A DNA stretch of 64,000 bases from Paragordius varius (lineage: Eukaryota; Nematomorpha), in assembly GCA_964247055.1 (NCBI GenBank), contig OZ176051.1:4526001-4590000 (forward strand), written 5' to 3'. The translations under genes were made by a program, and so were the position numbers. The notes beneath the pieces are model-generated. The model was not told where the DNA came from, ran no database searches, and was given only the letters and a program-made list of their open reading frames with translations. This document shows, piece after piece, positions 1 through 11,738 of this stretch (the first letter of the stretch is position 1; the number at the start of each line of letters is the position of its first letter).

Positions 1-1660
1 AACTATAAAAAACTGAGAGATGACGCGCAGAAAACGGCCCAATTTTAATCTCCCGTAACTAAAAATTTGAGAAAACTCACACCCAACCTGGGAAAATTTA
101 AAAAATACTTATATCCATAGAGTTGAATGTCTGGTAAAGAGGGAAACATCAAATAAAAGTCATCCAAAAAATATCAATTTTAATGGAATTTTATAAAGTG
201 AAAGAGTATATAAAACAGAAAATTTTTGGCATATAAAATTTGGTTTAAGGAAAAAACACCATTAAATAAAAAATTGCATGTAGATTCCAAGAGTTTATGT
301 CGAAAAATTATCAGGGAAGCCAAAAATGAAGAAGCTCTAAAGTATGCGAAAATTTATATAAATAAGAAAACTGTATATAAATGGGCTAAAAACAATAATA
401 ATAACACATCTGCACCAAAATTAATGAGTGGCAATAATAAATAAACCATCTGTTGTTAAAAACAGCTATCTTAACTACTTTTCAGAAATATTAAAATTAA
501 ACAATCCCATAACTATCCCTATCACGTCGACGCCTATTCAAAGCTGCGCTGAAAACTTAACAGATTCAGATATCAATACCGCTTTACTTAAAATAAAAAA
601 TAAAAAACTCCCTGGCCTTCTGAGTTCACGGTTGACATGCTTATTTCAATGTCATTATGGAAGAAATATCGAAAGACATCGCAGACGGCATGCCACACCA
701 AATTCTTTACGCCGATAACCTCGTAATAACATCGACAACCGAAAGCGATTTCATTCGTTTGTAGAATGGCACCCTACAAAGTTACAGACTAAAAGTCAAT
801 TTTTCCAAAACTAAATTAATGTCTGATGATTCCTTCTCTAAAAACCCGTGCAGCATATGTAAAAAAGAGTTTAATCAAACTCCGTACGCTGTAATGCTTG
901 TTCTTTATGGGTACACAAAAAATGTAGTAGTCTCAAAACCCTAAATGATTACGATAAAAATTACATATGCTTGAAATGTAAAATAATAATGTTATCAATA
1001 ATTTAGCAATCAACTCGATTCCCAATCCTTTCCATGTGGAAACAGTGAGCAGTTTTGCTACTTGGGCGATATGATATCAGCCGGTGGAGGAATAGAACAT
1101 GCAATTAAACATCGCATATAATAAATGTGAAAAAAATTCCACTCTTAAAAATAATAATAAATAATAAATTCGTCAAACTACAAATTAAGTGTGCCATTTA
1201 CACAACAGCCATTCGTCTCGTCCTTACATACGGATACGAATCCTGGCCGATGTCAAAAAAAAGAATCCAAACTCATAAACGCTGAATCCAAATTATTGAA
1301 AACAATATTTTTCGCAAACAATCCATCTAAATTCAATCAAAACGAATCCATAAACCCGTACCATATATCCAATCTCAACCCCATCAACAATGTAATCAAA
1401 AATCTCCATTTCATGTTAAAAGACGGCGTGATACCCATAATCTTAAAACAATAAAAAATTACTCGCTTGAACTACCAGCGAAATCCGGTAGACCTCATAC
1501 CACATGGCTCAACACAATACCAAAGGACCTTGAATCGCTTAATTTAAATATAGAATTAACCGAATCAAGAAAAGATGGTAAAAATTCGGTGTAGACAAAT
1601 CCCCATACAAATGATTATCATGTAAGTTATAACCTTATAATAATGTATAAAACTTATTAT
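1..1660 (+). mobile_element. Decayed non-LTR retrotransposon (LINE), 3' part
   Basis: The plus strand reads, in shifting frames, as the second half of a LINE polyprotein. Around 430-610 is a pre-reverse-transcriptase linker ending in ALLKIKNKKLPG, the usual DINTALLKIKN-type block. At 708-719 is the catalytic YADD box in mutated form, YADN, inside ILYADNLVITSTTESDF. At about 847-985 is a Cys/His cluster (CSICKK, then remnants of a second pair). At 1030-1640 are the post-RT blocks seen in many animal LINEs (a YLGD-like motif, YGYESWPMSKK, ESKLLKTIF and GRPHTTWLNTI). Several frame changes and stops separate these blocks, and the fingers and palm of the RT are largely missing, so it cannot be active. 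The 3' end fades near 1660 without a clear tail. It lies antisense to Akt, probably inside an Akt intron. The clade was not resolved. Confidence 0.85.
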
Positions 1661-2025
1661 AAGGGTAGATAGTGCTTGATGTAAAAAAATCCAATTTTTA
1701 AAAAATATATTTTATGTTCATATATCTATTAAACCAAAAACCTGAGCAAAAATTTAAAATGCTATAATGTGTACTGTAAAATTATTGAGTAGGAAATGTT
1801 ATTGACACAATTTATTTTTTCATGAAAAAACTTTTGTACTCAAATACGCAAAGAGAGTAATGTACCAAATTTGCAAATAATGACAAAACGTGACTTTAAA
1901 TAAATGCGTTTTAACACAAAAAAGGCAAAGTTAGTGATCCAAAAACTATATCATTTTAGGATTAAAAAAGTATATTTATACAAACAATATTATATATAAA
2001 AAATATACAGTTAAGAGTCTCTTTT

Positions 2026-2125
2026 TTCCTTTTTTATTTAAGGGTAAGGACTTAAATTGTTTCCGCATATAAAGGCTTTAACCCTCACCTGCCCAGGGCT
2101 TACAGTGATTTATATAACCTCTGAA
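2026..2125 (-). mobile_element. 5'-truncated tRNA-derived SINE, tail fragment
   Basis: On the minus strand this stretch matches the 3' half of the SINE at 52405-52588. Shared blocks are ATTGTAA-like sequence, GCCTGGG, GTTAAAGC and the tail ATTTAAGTCCTTACCCTT. It sits in the Akt intron just downstream of the 2173-2238 exon. The tRNA-like head is missing. Confidence 0.6.
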
Positions 2126-2172
2126 TAACGCATATTCCAAAAATGGGATATAAAAAATATATAATATTTTAC

Positions 2173-3095
2173 CGTTAAAAATGGATGATTACTTTGTTGC
2201 AAAACTTGATTTTCTGTCAACGTATGTGCTACTTCATCCTTTGATATATGATTAATTAATTAATTAATTTAACATACATATATGCCAAATTTACAAACAA
2301 CATATAAAACGTTTTAAATAGATCTCAGTTTGATTAATTAATTTTATAAAAATGATAATTGTTACTAATACTTAAATCAAAAAAATCTTAAAGCGATATA
2401 AAAAAATATACCTTGGAAATTATTTGTTTTTTATCCAAAATTTTTAGGGCATATAACTTGCCTGTATTTTTTTCTTTGGATAAAATAACTTTTCCAAAAG
2501 TACCTTGTCCAAGAGTTTGCAAAAATTGAAAATCAGATAAATCCTATAATAAAAAATTATAGTATAATTTGAATTATAAATATTTTTAAGTACTCGTTTT
2601 TTCCGAGGTTTAGGTGATGGATTTTTCATAAAAGCTTCGGTTTCCTCTGCACCTAACTTTGATGATACTTTATTTATTGCATTTATCCATGACTGTCTAA
2701 ATGATTATTTGTTATATAAACCTTTCTTCGGGAGTTTGGGCACAAAATGTTCTTTCAATTATGGATGTCATCAACAAACCACGAATGATAAATACATTTT
2801 GTTTGGGTTTATCCGAAGTCATAATTTGACAACCTTTTATAGTAAAAAAATGGTATTACCTTTAACTGTAAAATTATTTAGGGGATCATCCAAACCATGA
2901 GATGGCCTATTCTTAAAACCAATCAAGCTCCCATCATCTAAAAGAAAGAAATAACGAAGACGCCAATTCTTAATGTGCTCGCCTATATAATTAAAATGAT
3001 AGAAAACCTCTTTTCCATAAAAACCCTTCTTTTATAATAGTGTTGTTGTGATAACCATTATTAAAAAGATCCACATTGGAATCGTGATGATCCAT
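2173..3095 (-). CDS. Akt: RAC/Akt serine-threonine protein kinase (PKB), N-terminal part
   Basis: AGC kinase recruited by PIP3 downstream of PI3K. Six exons on the minus strand: 3095-3008, 2982-2860, 2833-2722, 2696-2594, 2543-2412 and 2238-2173, giving 208 codons with every junction in phase. The PH domain (residues about 20-125) has [17 protein letters not shown], then [19 protein letters not shown] and TPEERQSW. Counterparts of the phosphoinositide ligands Lys14, Arg23, Arg25 and Arg86 of human AKT1 are present. The kinase domain starts at [18 protein letters not shown] (glycine loop), followed by YALKIL (ATP lysine) and [13 protein letters not shown]. The start is supported by an in-frame TAA upstream of the ATG. 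Introns 1-3 are 25, 26 and 25 nt; introns 4 and 5 are 50 and 173 nt. The C-lobe, activation loop and hydrophobic motif are not in the window. They must lie left of position 1, beyond the LINE, unless the gene is truncated. Confidence 0.93.
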
Positions 3096-6000
3096 CAAAA
3101 AAATTGTCAAGCTTAGTTAGATCAGCTTCGCTACTGAGCAAAAGAAATTCATATGTTATTTATTACAAAATTTATTAAACTAAGTTTAAATATATATTTG
3201 TGAATAAATAGATAATCAGTTAAATATTCTAACTAATGTATTTAAGATATAGCCGCTTATAATACAAAATTAACAAAGTCCACAAATATCCTGATGAAAC
3301 AAATATATTTTGGAAAAATGCATCAGCATTATTATGCTTCTTTTGGCTTGATCCCTGGGAGTCATATAAGAAATTATTTACACTTTTTTGGTAAGCGTTC
3401 CATATCAAAAATTGTAATTTTTTTTAGTGATAGCTTAATTCATCATCCAAAAAATATGACCGAAATATATCATAGAGTACATATAAGAAGCCAGAAAATA
3501 ATTTTTTAAAAAAAATATTAGATGTCGCCTCCTCAAATTTTTTGCTCTGCTAAAATGAGATAGTTCTCTTAACTTACACGGGGTTCAAAATACTGCTAAA
3601 ATATATATATTCTAATAGTAATGTATCAAAATCATAATGGTGCTTTTTATTTTGGCCCTACGAGTGATTTGAGTAATTAAAACTTTTGTGCTAAGTGCTC
3701 CATAAAATGGCCAAATCTACCCACATTTTTTAAAAAATATTTTTTGGTCGAAACTAGCTTCATTTCAAAAAAAATCTCTAAAATAATTATAATTTATTTT
3801 TGTCTAAAAAGGACTACACGTAAAATTGCCGGGATTGCAGCTAAATTTTCATAAATACTGAAAACATTTTTTTAAAATGCATATTTTCAAAAATTTAATT
3901 TTTAGAAAAATTATGTTGAAGTTTACTTCATACTTTTTTGAAACAGTTCAGAACACTTTAGAAGATTATAAAAACACTTTTTGTCGATGATGCTAACATT
4001 TCTATCGCTTCAGAATTATTTTAAAATATTCGTTTACCTAAAAACTTTGGTACATTTGTGTAAAGAAAGACTATTTGTTTTTACATAAATTAGACGACCA
4101 TTAAATATTTTAATTAAAATTATGAGGTGAAAATGTTAGCCTGATTAAATTTAAGAAAAGTGTTTTTACAATGTCTTAAAGAGTGTGTATACCGTTTCCA
4201 TCTTGCCTCAAGTAGTTTGGAGTACGCTGGAACAAAATTTGCTAAAAATTTAATAAAAGCATGCATTGATTTATAAATATTTTTAATTAATTTAAAAATT
4301 GTGCATTTATTTGAATTTTATCGTGCACCAGCATTTTTGCGTTTATTTTAACACTTTGATTCAAATTGGGGTATCTAAATACCCCAGACTAAATTTGAGT
4401 TAGGATTTTAAAAAAATTACTGAAGGAAACGGTCCTAATTTACATTTATGCTATCTTAATAAAAATTATAAATATGCCAAAATATCTAAGTAAAATTTTG
4501 TTTTCAAAAAAAATTCATGTCAAACTACTTCGACTTTTTATTTTGCAAAATTTTTGCAAAATATCGTCTTCATTTAATTTTAAGGGTATAATTAAAGCTA
4601 ATTTTCATTCAAATTATATCTAACATTGATAGAAATATGAAAAGCGGTTGTATTTTAATTTCACCATTTCACATATGTCACGTTGACGAAATTTTGACCT
4701 TTCGGTTTTGGCTTAAAATAGATAAAATAAATATTTTTGAATAAATTTTGTTATATATTTTGGTTTATTAATGTTATATAAGTGCAATATTTTGCCATGG
4801 TTTCGATTCCTTACATATCTTTAAAAGTATTTGATTCTAAACAGGCCTGGGGTATCCAACCCCCATTGAATCGAAGGACTAAAATGAGTGTGTTGTATCC
4901 AAGTGTTAATAGGACCAGCCCTATTTTACAAGAGCAAAAAAATTGACACCTTCGGACCCCACATCTATAAATATTTTTTTAAAAAATGATGTTTAGCTTT
5001 TTATATATGTTTATAATATATTTTTGAGATATTTTTTGGAAGGAAGCCTTTAGCTGCCATCAAAAAATATTTTTTAAGCTCCATGATAATCCTGATACAT
5101 TTTCTTATAAGAATATATATATTTCAAGAGGTTATCTTATTTTTCCCTATTTTAGACGGAGTGTAAACTACGCGTAACGAAAATATTAATTCTCAACATA
5201 TAATTTAGAAACACAACACTAAACAAATTATGTTTTTTTAACTGCCATTCTTGTAAATTTAAAATTTATTTTATTTAAGTACATAAATAGTATATCTAAA
5301 AAAATTGGTCTACCATCTAAGAAATTTGTTTATCTATAATTTTTGGCCCCGATTTAACATTCAACTCGAAATTTTCAAAATTAAAAGTTTTATATATAAA
5401 GTCATGTGCTTTATATCATTAGAAATAGCGCAAAAAACTCTTTCTTTCGTTTGATAGTTGTCATTTAAATAAATCAGATGGAAAAATTATTTGGGTTTAT
5501 ATGGTAAAAATTTTTAACCGTTAGGTCAAAATTTTTACAAAAAAACTAATTAATCATATAAATTATATAACATAATTATTAGGTTACATTATTATAAAAT
5601 TTAAAAAAAAGCTTTTGATTTGCTTTTATAATAAAAATTATTATCATCAAATATTTTACCTAGTGGCTAGTAAAATGTACAGTAACTGTAAATTAATTAC
5701 ATTAATCGTTAAAACACTAAAATTAAATTCTGTTTTTAGACTTTCGAATTTTTATAAGCCTCCTGAAGAAATTAAATTCATATTGATGGATGGTATTTTT
5801 TAAGAAACAAAACACTTAAAAATAGCTGTTTTGAATGACATAAAAAGCAATAAAATTCTTGTGTTATCTTTTTGGACACATCTAGACAAAGTTTGAGCTA
5901 TTTTCATCCATTAGTTTAAAAAATATATTAATTTAGAAAAACGCTCTCCCTCGTGCGTTTGTCGCTTCCTATGTCCAATATTAACTATCGATGTAAAACA

Positions 6001-6562
6001 TATTAGTATGCATTTTATAGAGCATAACTCCGAATGAGATATTACAAATAGGCATTTGTTGTATATTTTCAAAGAAAAATATTTTACGTAAAATTTTGAT
6101 AAAGTGGGCTCATAATCATAGAAATCAAATTATACAAAATTCTTAGGTGAAATTATAATTTTAATTAAAATTTATAGTTAAAAAATGATCGCAAAAGAAA
6201 ATACATAAAACTTGAGCAGAAGAAATTGTCTAGTGTAATTTATTATTAAGAATTTAAAATCAATGTCCAAGGATGATTTAAATATGTTAAAGAATACATT
6301 TAAATTAAATAATTTTTTAGCTCAGTGAAAGTATTGAATCTTACGAATTTTGGTAGGACAGAAAGAACAATATAAACCTTTTTCACAGCAAAAAAATATT
6401 AATTTTCATTACAAATATTTTAACACGAGTATAAATTATTTTTAAAAGCAATGTTATATTTTCATTTATTCAATAAATAATCATCTAATAAATTATTTCT
6501 AAGATCTGAAAAAGAGTTGTCCTGGATAAAAAAAATAAATAAAGTTTACAACCCCAACATTT
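3096..6562. other. Intergenic AT-rich stretch without a convincing gene
   Basis: Apart from the MITE at 4348-4909, I see no coding exon. An open frame at 3294-3509 (plus) has no recognisable domain and no splice partners. The sequence is rich in A/T runs. Divergent transcription from Akt would start near 3100. Confidence 0.5.
4348..4909 (+). mobile_element. MITE family 1, copy A (about 560 bp)
   Basis: It begins TTAACACTTTGATTCAAATT, followed by a GGGGTATCTAAATACCCC palindrome. It ends with the inverted counterpart (GGCCTGGGGTATCC, then AATCGAAGGACTAAA, then CAAGTGTTAA). The same sequence lies in opposite orientation at 59848-60396 and is alignable over its whole length. There is no coding capacity. 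The termini and size fit a non-autonomous DNA transposon; the superfamily is unsure. Confidence 0.8.
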
Positions 6563-6858
6563 TTATTTATCCAATACGTTTAAGAGTAGACCGCGAGACA
6601 TTTCTTTAGCTAATTTAATAAAAATATAAAAATACTCTCTTGTAAATTTAATTCATATGCAGTATTGGCCAAATTTTTCATTGTTTCTGATAATTTATTA
6701 TCGTCCAAATTAATAAGTTCTGCTATAAATTTAAAAATACCATCTATATATTTAAAGTCGTGTAAATCCATATCATCTATTAATGTTTTGGCATCTAATT
6801 TTAGAGGCAGCGTTTTCGGCACTTCGTCAAGTTTTTCATTGGTTTTTAAATCTTGCAT
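6563..6858 (-). CDS. Small two-exon gene, 89-residue protein of unknown function
   Basis: Exon 1 is 6858-6636 and exon 2 is 6609-6563, separated by a 26-nt GT-AG intron (6610-6635). A TAA lies directly before the ATG in frame, fixing the start. Without splicing, exon 1 would read into a hydrophobic intron translation and stop. With it, the protein ends ELNLQETKEMSRGLLLNVLDK. The sequence is charged and predicted mostly helical, with no signal peptide, membrane segment or cysteines. I do not recognise the family. The intron matches the size of the Akt micro-introns, which supports a genuine gene. Alternatively it is a chance open frame. Confidence 0.5.
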
Positions 6859-7418
6859 TTATATTTTAAAAAGCTTTACCAAAAATGTAGACATATGACA
6901 GTTTAAAAAATATATTTTATGAAAGTTTTTATTTAGCCTTATAATATTCCCCCTTATCAAAATCAAAAATGGTCTTTTAATTGTAACAATGAAATTTAAA
7001 AAATATATTTGCCTTTTAAGAAAAAAAAGCCTCTATGATAAATCTTTACGGAAATATAATGATCATTATATACAAAGACACAAAATGGAATTTTTTACGA
7101 TTAAATTCAAAATTTTAATACCGCTAATTACAGAGTGCACAAAATCGGGGTTTAAAAACTCTGATCAATTTATATATCTCTTAGGTGAATAGATTTTTAG
7201 ATTGCACTATAAAAAACTGATAAATGATAGATATTGACATCAATAAATTATTTTTTAAAAAATTACTTTGTTTGAAAATTTAATTTTTAATATTGCTCTC
7301 AAGCGTGCTTCGTGCTATTTTTAAGCATATTAGAAAGCTTCAAAAACGCTCAAATATATTAAAAACTGCTATATACAAGGATGCTGAACATTTTTATCAC
7401 CTTAGATGCATATTTTAT
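6859..7418. other. Short interval upstream of the 89-residue gene
   Basis: It could contain a divergent promoter. A 67-codon open frame at 6989-7192 (plus) starts 130 bp from the opposing ATG. It is lysine-rich, lacks any recognisable motif, and may be a chance frame in AT-rich DNA. Confidence 0.25.
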
Positions 7419-7962
7419 TTAACACTTCATTACATTTAAACTTTTTTGTCCTACCTTTTAGGGAGTTTTATATTACAATCTCAATTTTGTAATAATCTAG
7501 AGTTTTGAAAGTTATTTTAGTCAAAATTTAATTATCAAACATTGTTTCATGTATTATATGGAGAGCTTATATTTTTACAGATTTGTGACTTCTAGAGTCT
7601 AAGGACAGCTCTAAAACACGCTTAAAACGAACAGCTGATATTAAAATTAAATATATCAAATTTATGCTGGTAAAATGCGGCATGAAGGCTGGATAAAGTT
7701 AATTATTTACATTACCCAATCATTATATATATTTATTTGCCTGTTGCATTAGCGATTAAAAAAATTATAGAAAAAAATGGCGGCTTAAAAGTTAGAGAAT
7801 TTTATACAGTTTTACAATTTTTTAAAAAACATTTTTGTATAATGCGTCTAAAAGGATAAAAGTATTATTTACATTCGGATTAATACATTAAATACTGTTT
7901 AAGATATTCGAATTTCCAATCCTCTGGGATATAAAATACCCCAAAAGGTAATGGATTGTTAA
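7419..7962 (+). mobile_element. MITE family 2, copy 1 (about 540 bp)
   Basis: The left end TTAACACTTCATTACATTT and right end (CTCTGGGATATAAAATACCC, then AAAAGGTAATGG, then TTGTTAA) are imperfect inverted repeats. The inner part (about 7570-7680) carries an AGCTGATATT/CAGCTGTTCGTTT-type block found inverted at 9597-9720 and, more diverged, at 31440-31490. There is no coding capacity. Confidence 0.7.
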
Positions 7963-8219
7963 TAATTCATGACCTTTCGGTGTGTACTGCAGGTCTATTT
8001 AAAAATTATATATCTTAAAATATATTTTTAGCATTGGGTCGAATTTAAAAATTTGTTTTTTTAGCTTTTGCTTGTGATATAAAAAATCTTGAAAAATATA
8101 GAATTGTAAAAACCTCATCTCAAATATTTGGGCCGATAATCTTCTTCCATTCTTATAAAATCATAAATAGAATAGGCAAAATACATATTATGGTTAAAAA
8201 ATATTAATATTTATCGATT

Positions 8220-8432
8220 TGATAATCAGCTGGTTTTAATTGTGTTTTTGATCGAGTCAGGAATTCTAGGAGTTGAAATATTGTAAAAATTATAAATTTC
8301 TTTACCAATACATGATAAGAGTGTTTAATCATTATATTTCAAAACAGTAGTTTGCTGACTACTTTAAGCTCTGGGGTAAAAATACCCCAAAATATCATCG
8401 CATACAGAAATTAAAAAGGTCACGAAGTGTTT
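8220..8432 (+). mobile_element. MITE family 2, partial right half
   Basis: It carries the family's internal AATCAGCTGGTTTTAATTGTG block and the right-end AAGCTCTGGGGTA, AAAATACCCC and CGAAGTGTTTA blocks. The left terminus is not recognisable. The intervals on either side (7963-8219 and 8433-9150) hold nothing I can name. Confidence 0.5.
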
Positions 8433-9145
8433 ACATATAACTATTACAACACTAAATATTTGCGACGTAGGCAGATTTATATTTAATATTCAACTTTTTA
8501 TGTAATTTTGTTTAAAAGAACAAGATTCCTTATTTGGCGATCATAATTTTAAAGGACATATAAAGTTATTTTCATAGGCAATACCTTTGTATACTAATCA
8601 ACAACTTCAATACCATCTATAGAGATATTTTTCATTTTATTTAAGACATACAAAATTTTAATTAAAAAAATTGAAATGTAGACAACGTGTTCGCAATGTT
8701 ACAATCTGGGCCTTAAAGTTTTGACTATAACCAAATATAATCATAATTTTTCTTAACTCTTGCTAAAAATTAAAAAAGTAAATATTTAAGTTAACTATTG
8801 ATCTGATAAATCTAAAAATTAAGGCACAGTGGTAGAAGGTTAAGGTCAATAGTAGACATCCAAAAAACTTCAATTTAAAAATTCATCTTATTGTCACTTA
8901 TATTTTATCTGGCGTACATAAGGATATATATAGCTAGTTTAAATATTTGCGGCCGGAACCAGCAATATGCGACAGAGTATTAGACATATTCATTATTGTT
9001 TTAGATGTCAGTCAATATTTGCCAATTGTTGTTAAATATATCAAATCACAGCTCTTTAACTATGTAAATATTAATGTGATAATCACAATGTTGATTTCTG
9101 AAAACTATATAAGTATAGGAGATCTACAATAATTAATATTTCCAA

Positions 9146-9163
9146 ATTATTTTTTCAGCAAAT
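9146..9163 (+). promoter_or_regulatory. Splice-acceptor-like site 5 nt before the serpin start codon
   Basis: A pyrimidine run, ATTTTTTCAG, ends at 9158, and the ATG follows at 9164. This looks like a 3' splice site leaving a 5-nt leader. It would mean either an intron in the 5' UTR or spliced-leader addition. No TATA box or cap site can be assigned with confidence. Confidence 0.45.
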
Positions 9164-11738
9164 ATGCATCGATTTTTTCTTTACATTCTCCTCTCAAATT
9201 ATATGATTGCTAACGCATTTACTTTGAAGAAAGAACCTAAGAAGTACAATGTGTTACGAGATCAGGTATAACTATTTCGGTTATTTATATTAAATATTTT
9301 AAAGAGCAAATTGGTTATTATTTTTTTAAACTTCCACTAAAATGACCACCCCTCCCTTTTCTAAATAGTAATTTTTATTAAACACCCATAAATTAACACT
9401 CCATTACCTTTTGAGATAGTTTTATATTATTAAATTTCAAAATCTTAAAAAGTATTTAAGGTATTAAGAGGAATTTAAAATATTCTTTCTTTAGTCTTCA
9501 AGGCTTAACCTTATTTCTTAAATTTTTTAAAATGGTTATTTTAACCGACAAATAAATGTATAATATGGTTTGAAAATGTTAATAATCAAAAAAGCTTTCA
9601 GCTACATTTTACCAGCACAAACTTGATATATATTGATATTAATATCAGCTGTTCGTTTCAATCGTGTTTTGGAGCTGTTCCAATATTAGACTCTAGAAGG
9701 CACAAACTGTAATATAAGCGTTTTTATCTAATACATGAGTTTGATAATTATATTTAAACTAAAATATCAAAACTGTAGTTTATTTACAAAATTAAGCTCT
9801 GGGATATAAAATTACCAAAGGTAAACTTGGACAAAAAGAGGTACTGTATGTTAAAAAACTCATTAATATGTAATTTTTATTAAAATAAGGTACCTTAAAT
9901 CGTCAAAAATTGCATAGACCTTGCAAACCAACTTGTTTTTGGATATTTTTCAGCCATCATAATAATTCAAAAAAAATAAAAAATATTATTAGTTTTATCC
10001 TAAAACTATTAGAAATTATAGAAATTTATTATTAATTAAATTTTGAGCCAAGGTTTGATATTTAAAAAGAGTCATAATGGGGATAATGAGCCATGTATTA
10101 CACAATCGGAGCCATTTTTAGATTTAAACAACATAATATTAAATTTTAACATATTTAAATTATTTATGTATTTATATATTTATATGTGCAGGCTATTTTA
10201 GCAAATGCGATTTCCCTCAAAAATGTCTTCAAAAATGGCCAAGAAGATTATATTTTCTCTCCAGCTGGCCTTCTATTGAGCCTAAGTTTTTTACAATTTA
10301 CTTCCTCATGCCCAAACAAAATTAAAGGCCTACTCCCTCCCGAAGGATGTGGAGAACTTTCCAAAGCTTTAAAAAAAGTTCCGAAATCTGGAAAAACTGA
10401 TATAACTCGCCTTGAACTATATAATGTAATGTATATAGATGGTATTAAATACAGACGATATTTTGATTATCGGATCGATGAAAATATCAATATGTTCAGT
10501 GCCTGGATCTCAAGATCTAATCTTTTAGCCAATAGTAATGTAAACGAAATTCTCGGCATTTTTTATCGACAAAAGACTCATGGTTACTTCCATAATAACC
10601 CAGAACTCTTAGACCCGATTAGTTTTAAATCTAGCTCATTTATGATTGGTGGAAGCATGAATTTTAGAAGCTTATGGTCCAAAGAATTCGATACGTAAAT
10701 TTATATTTTTACACCATTTTTTTAAGAATATATATACATATATAATTTTATTTTACATTATCGCGATTTTAGTTTGGGTTTGGACACATTTAACGGCATA
10801 AACGGGCAAATTTCAATCCCAATGATTGTTGCTAAAGATATGAATTTTCAGTATGGCCAATATCCTGAGCTAAAGGCTCAAATTATAGCCATCCCATTTA
10901 AAAAGAAATATAAAATGATATATATTTTACCCAATGACTCTAACGTGACACGTCTCGAACTAAATCTTAAAAGTCAACCTAATGTTTTCCATCAATTTAG
11001 CAAACGAAAATATCCTGTTTATCATGGAACGATTCAAGTACCCTACATGGATATGCAAACAAATTTGAATTTGCTCAACATATTTCCTAAAGAGTTGTCT
11101 TGCCATAAAAAGTATATATAGTACCTTAATTAAATTTTGTCACAATACGAATATATGTTTTTAATTATGTGGGTTCTGTCACAGGTCTTTTAAAAAATTT
11201 TGTAAGACTAAAATGCTATAACATTGTCAGTAACTAGACTTAGCTAAATACTGGATAGCTATACAGCTAAGAGCATAATTGATAAAAAATAAGAAAAAAG
11301 CTAATAATAATACGCTTTGAATAAAAAACTAGCAATGTTTATTTGCACATACTGCACCGACTTTTACATATATATATATATACAATATATAGCAAAATAG
11401 ATTTATTGTTTGGGTTTGATGGGAAGCCGGCATCTGAAGTTTTAAGCCTATCTCACATTTATCATAATACACGGTTTAGCGTTACACCATTGGGGGCTGG
11501 AACAGGCCTAGATATTTTAGAGACATCTTATGTGGACCCATTGGAAACATCATCAACCCCAGCTATTATAATTAATCGCCCGCATTTATTTTTTGTGATT
11601 GAAGAAAAAAAGACCATTTTATTTAAAGGACGGTTTGCTAATCCCCCTCAATACGTGGAAAAAGTTGATCCCAACGATGAAGGAATAATCGATTATTCGT
11701 TGTATGATGATGACGGAGTTTTAACAAAGGAGGCGTAG
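9164..11738 (+). CDS. Secreted serpin-family protein
   Basis: Four exons, 9164-9265, 10192-10694, 10773-11111 and 11393-11738, join in phase to 429 codons plus stop. Residues 1-18 (MHRFFLYILLSNYMIANA) look like a signal peptide. Serpin landmarks are YIFSPAGLLLSLSFL (helix B), YELKAQ-like strand sequence with IIAIPFKKKYKMIYILP (strands 2-3 of sheet B) and, at the C-terminus, NRPHLFFVIEEKKTILFKGR followed by FANP. Serpins trap proteases through a flexible reactive loop. Here the hinge that is usually EEGTEAAAAT reads GAGTGLDILE, with bulky and acidic residues where small ones are needed, so inhibition is doubtful. An acidic tail of about 27 residues (with DYSLYDDDG) follows the usual FANP end. 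Intron 1 contains a MITE (9393-9840). The fold assignment is firm; the target is unknown. Confidence 0.9.
9393..9840 (-). mobile_element. MITE family 2, copy in serpin intron 1
   Basis: The left end TTAACACTCCATTACCTTTT and right part AAGCTCTGGGATATAAAATT are inverted relatives of each other. The section 9597-9720 matches 7570-7680 inverted, including ATATCAGCTGTTCGTTT and TTAGACTCTAGAAG. The right terminus is eroded. Confidence 0.65.

Noticed and set aside
3294-3509. Protein-coding gene of 71 codons
   Set aside because: No recognisable domain, splice partner or conserved motif; length is within what AT-rich sequence yields by chance.
8947-9132. Extra exon of the serpin or an upstream gene
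   Set aside because: The translation (with DIFIIVLDVSQYLPIVVKYI) matches no serpin segment, and the frame stops before the acceptor at 9158.
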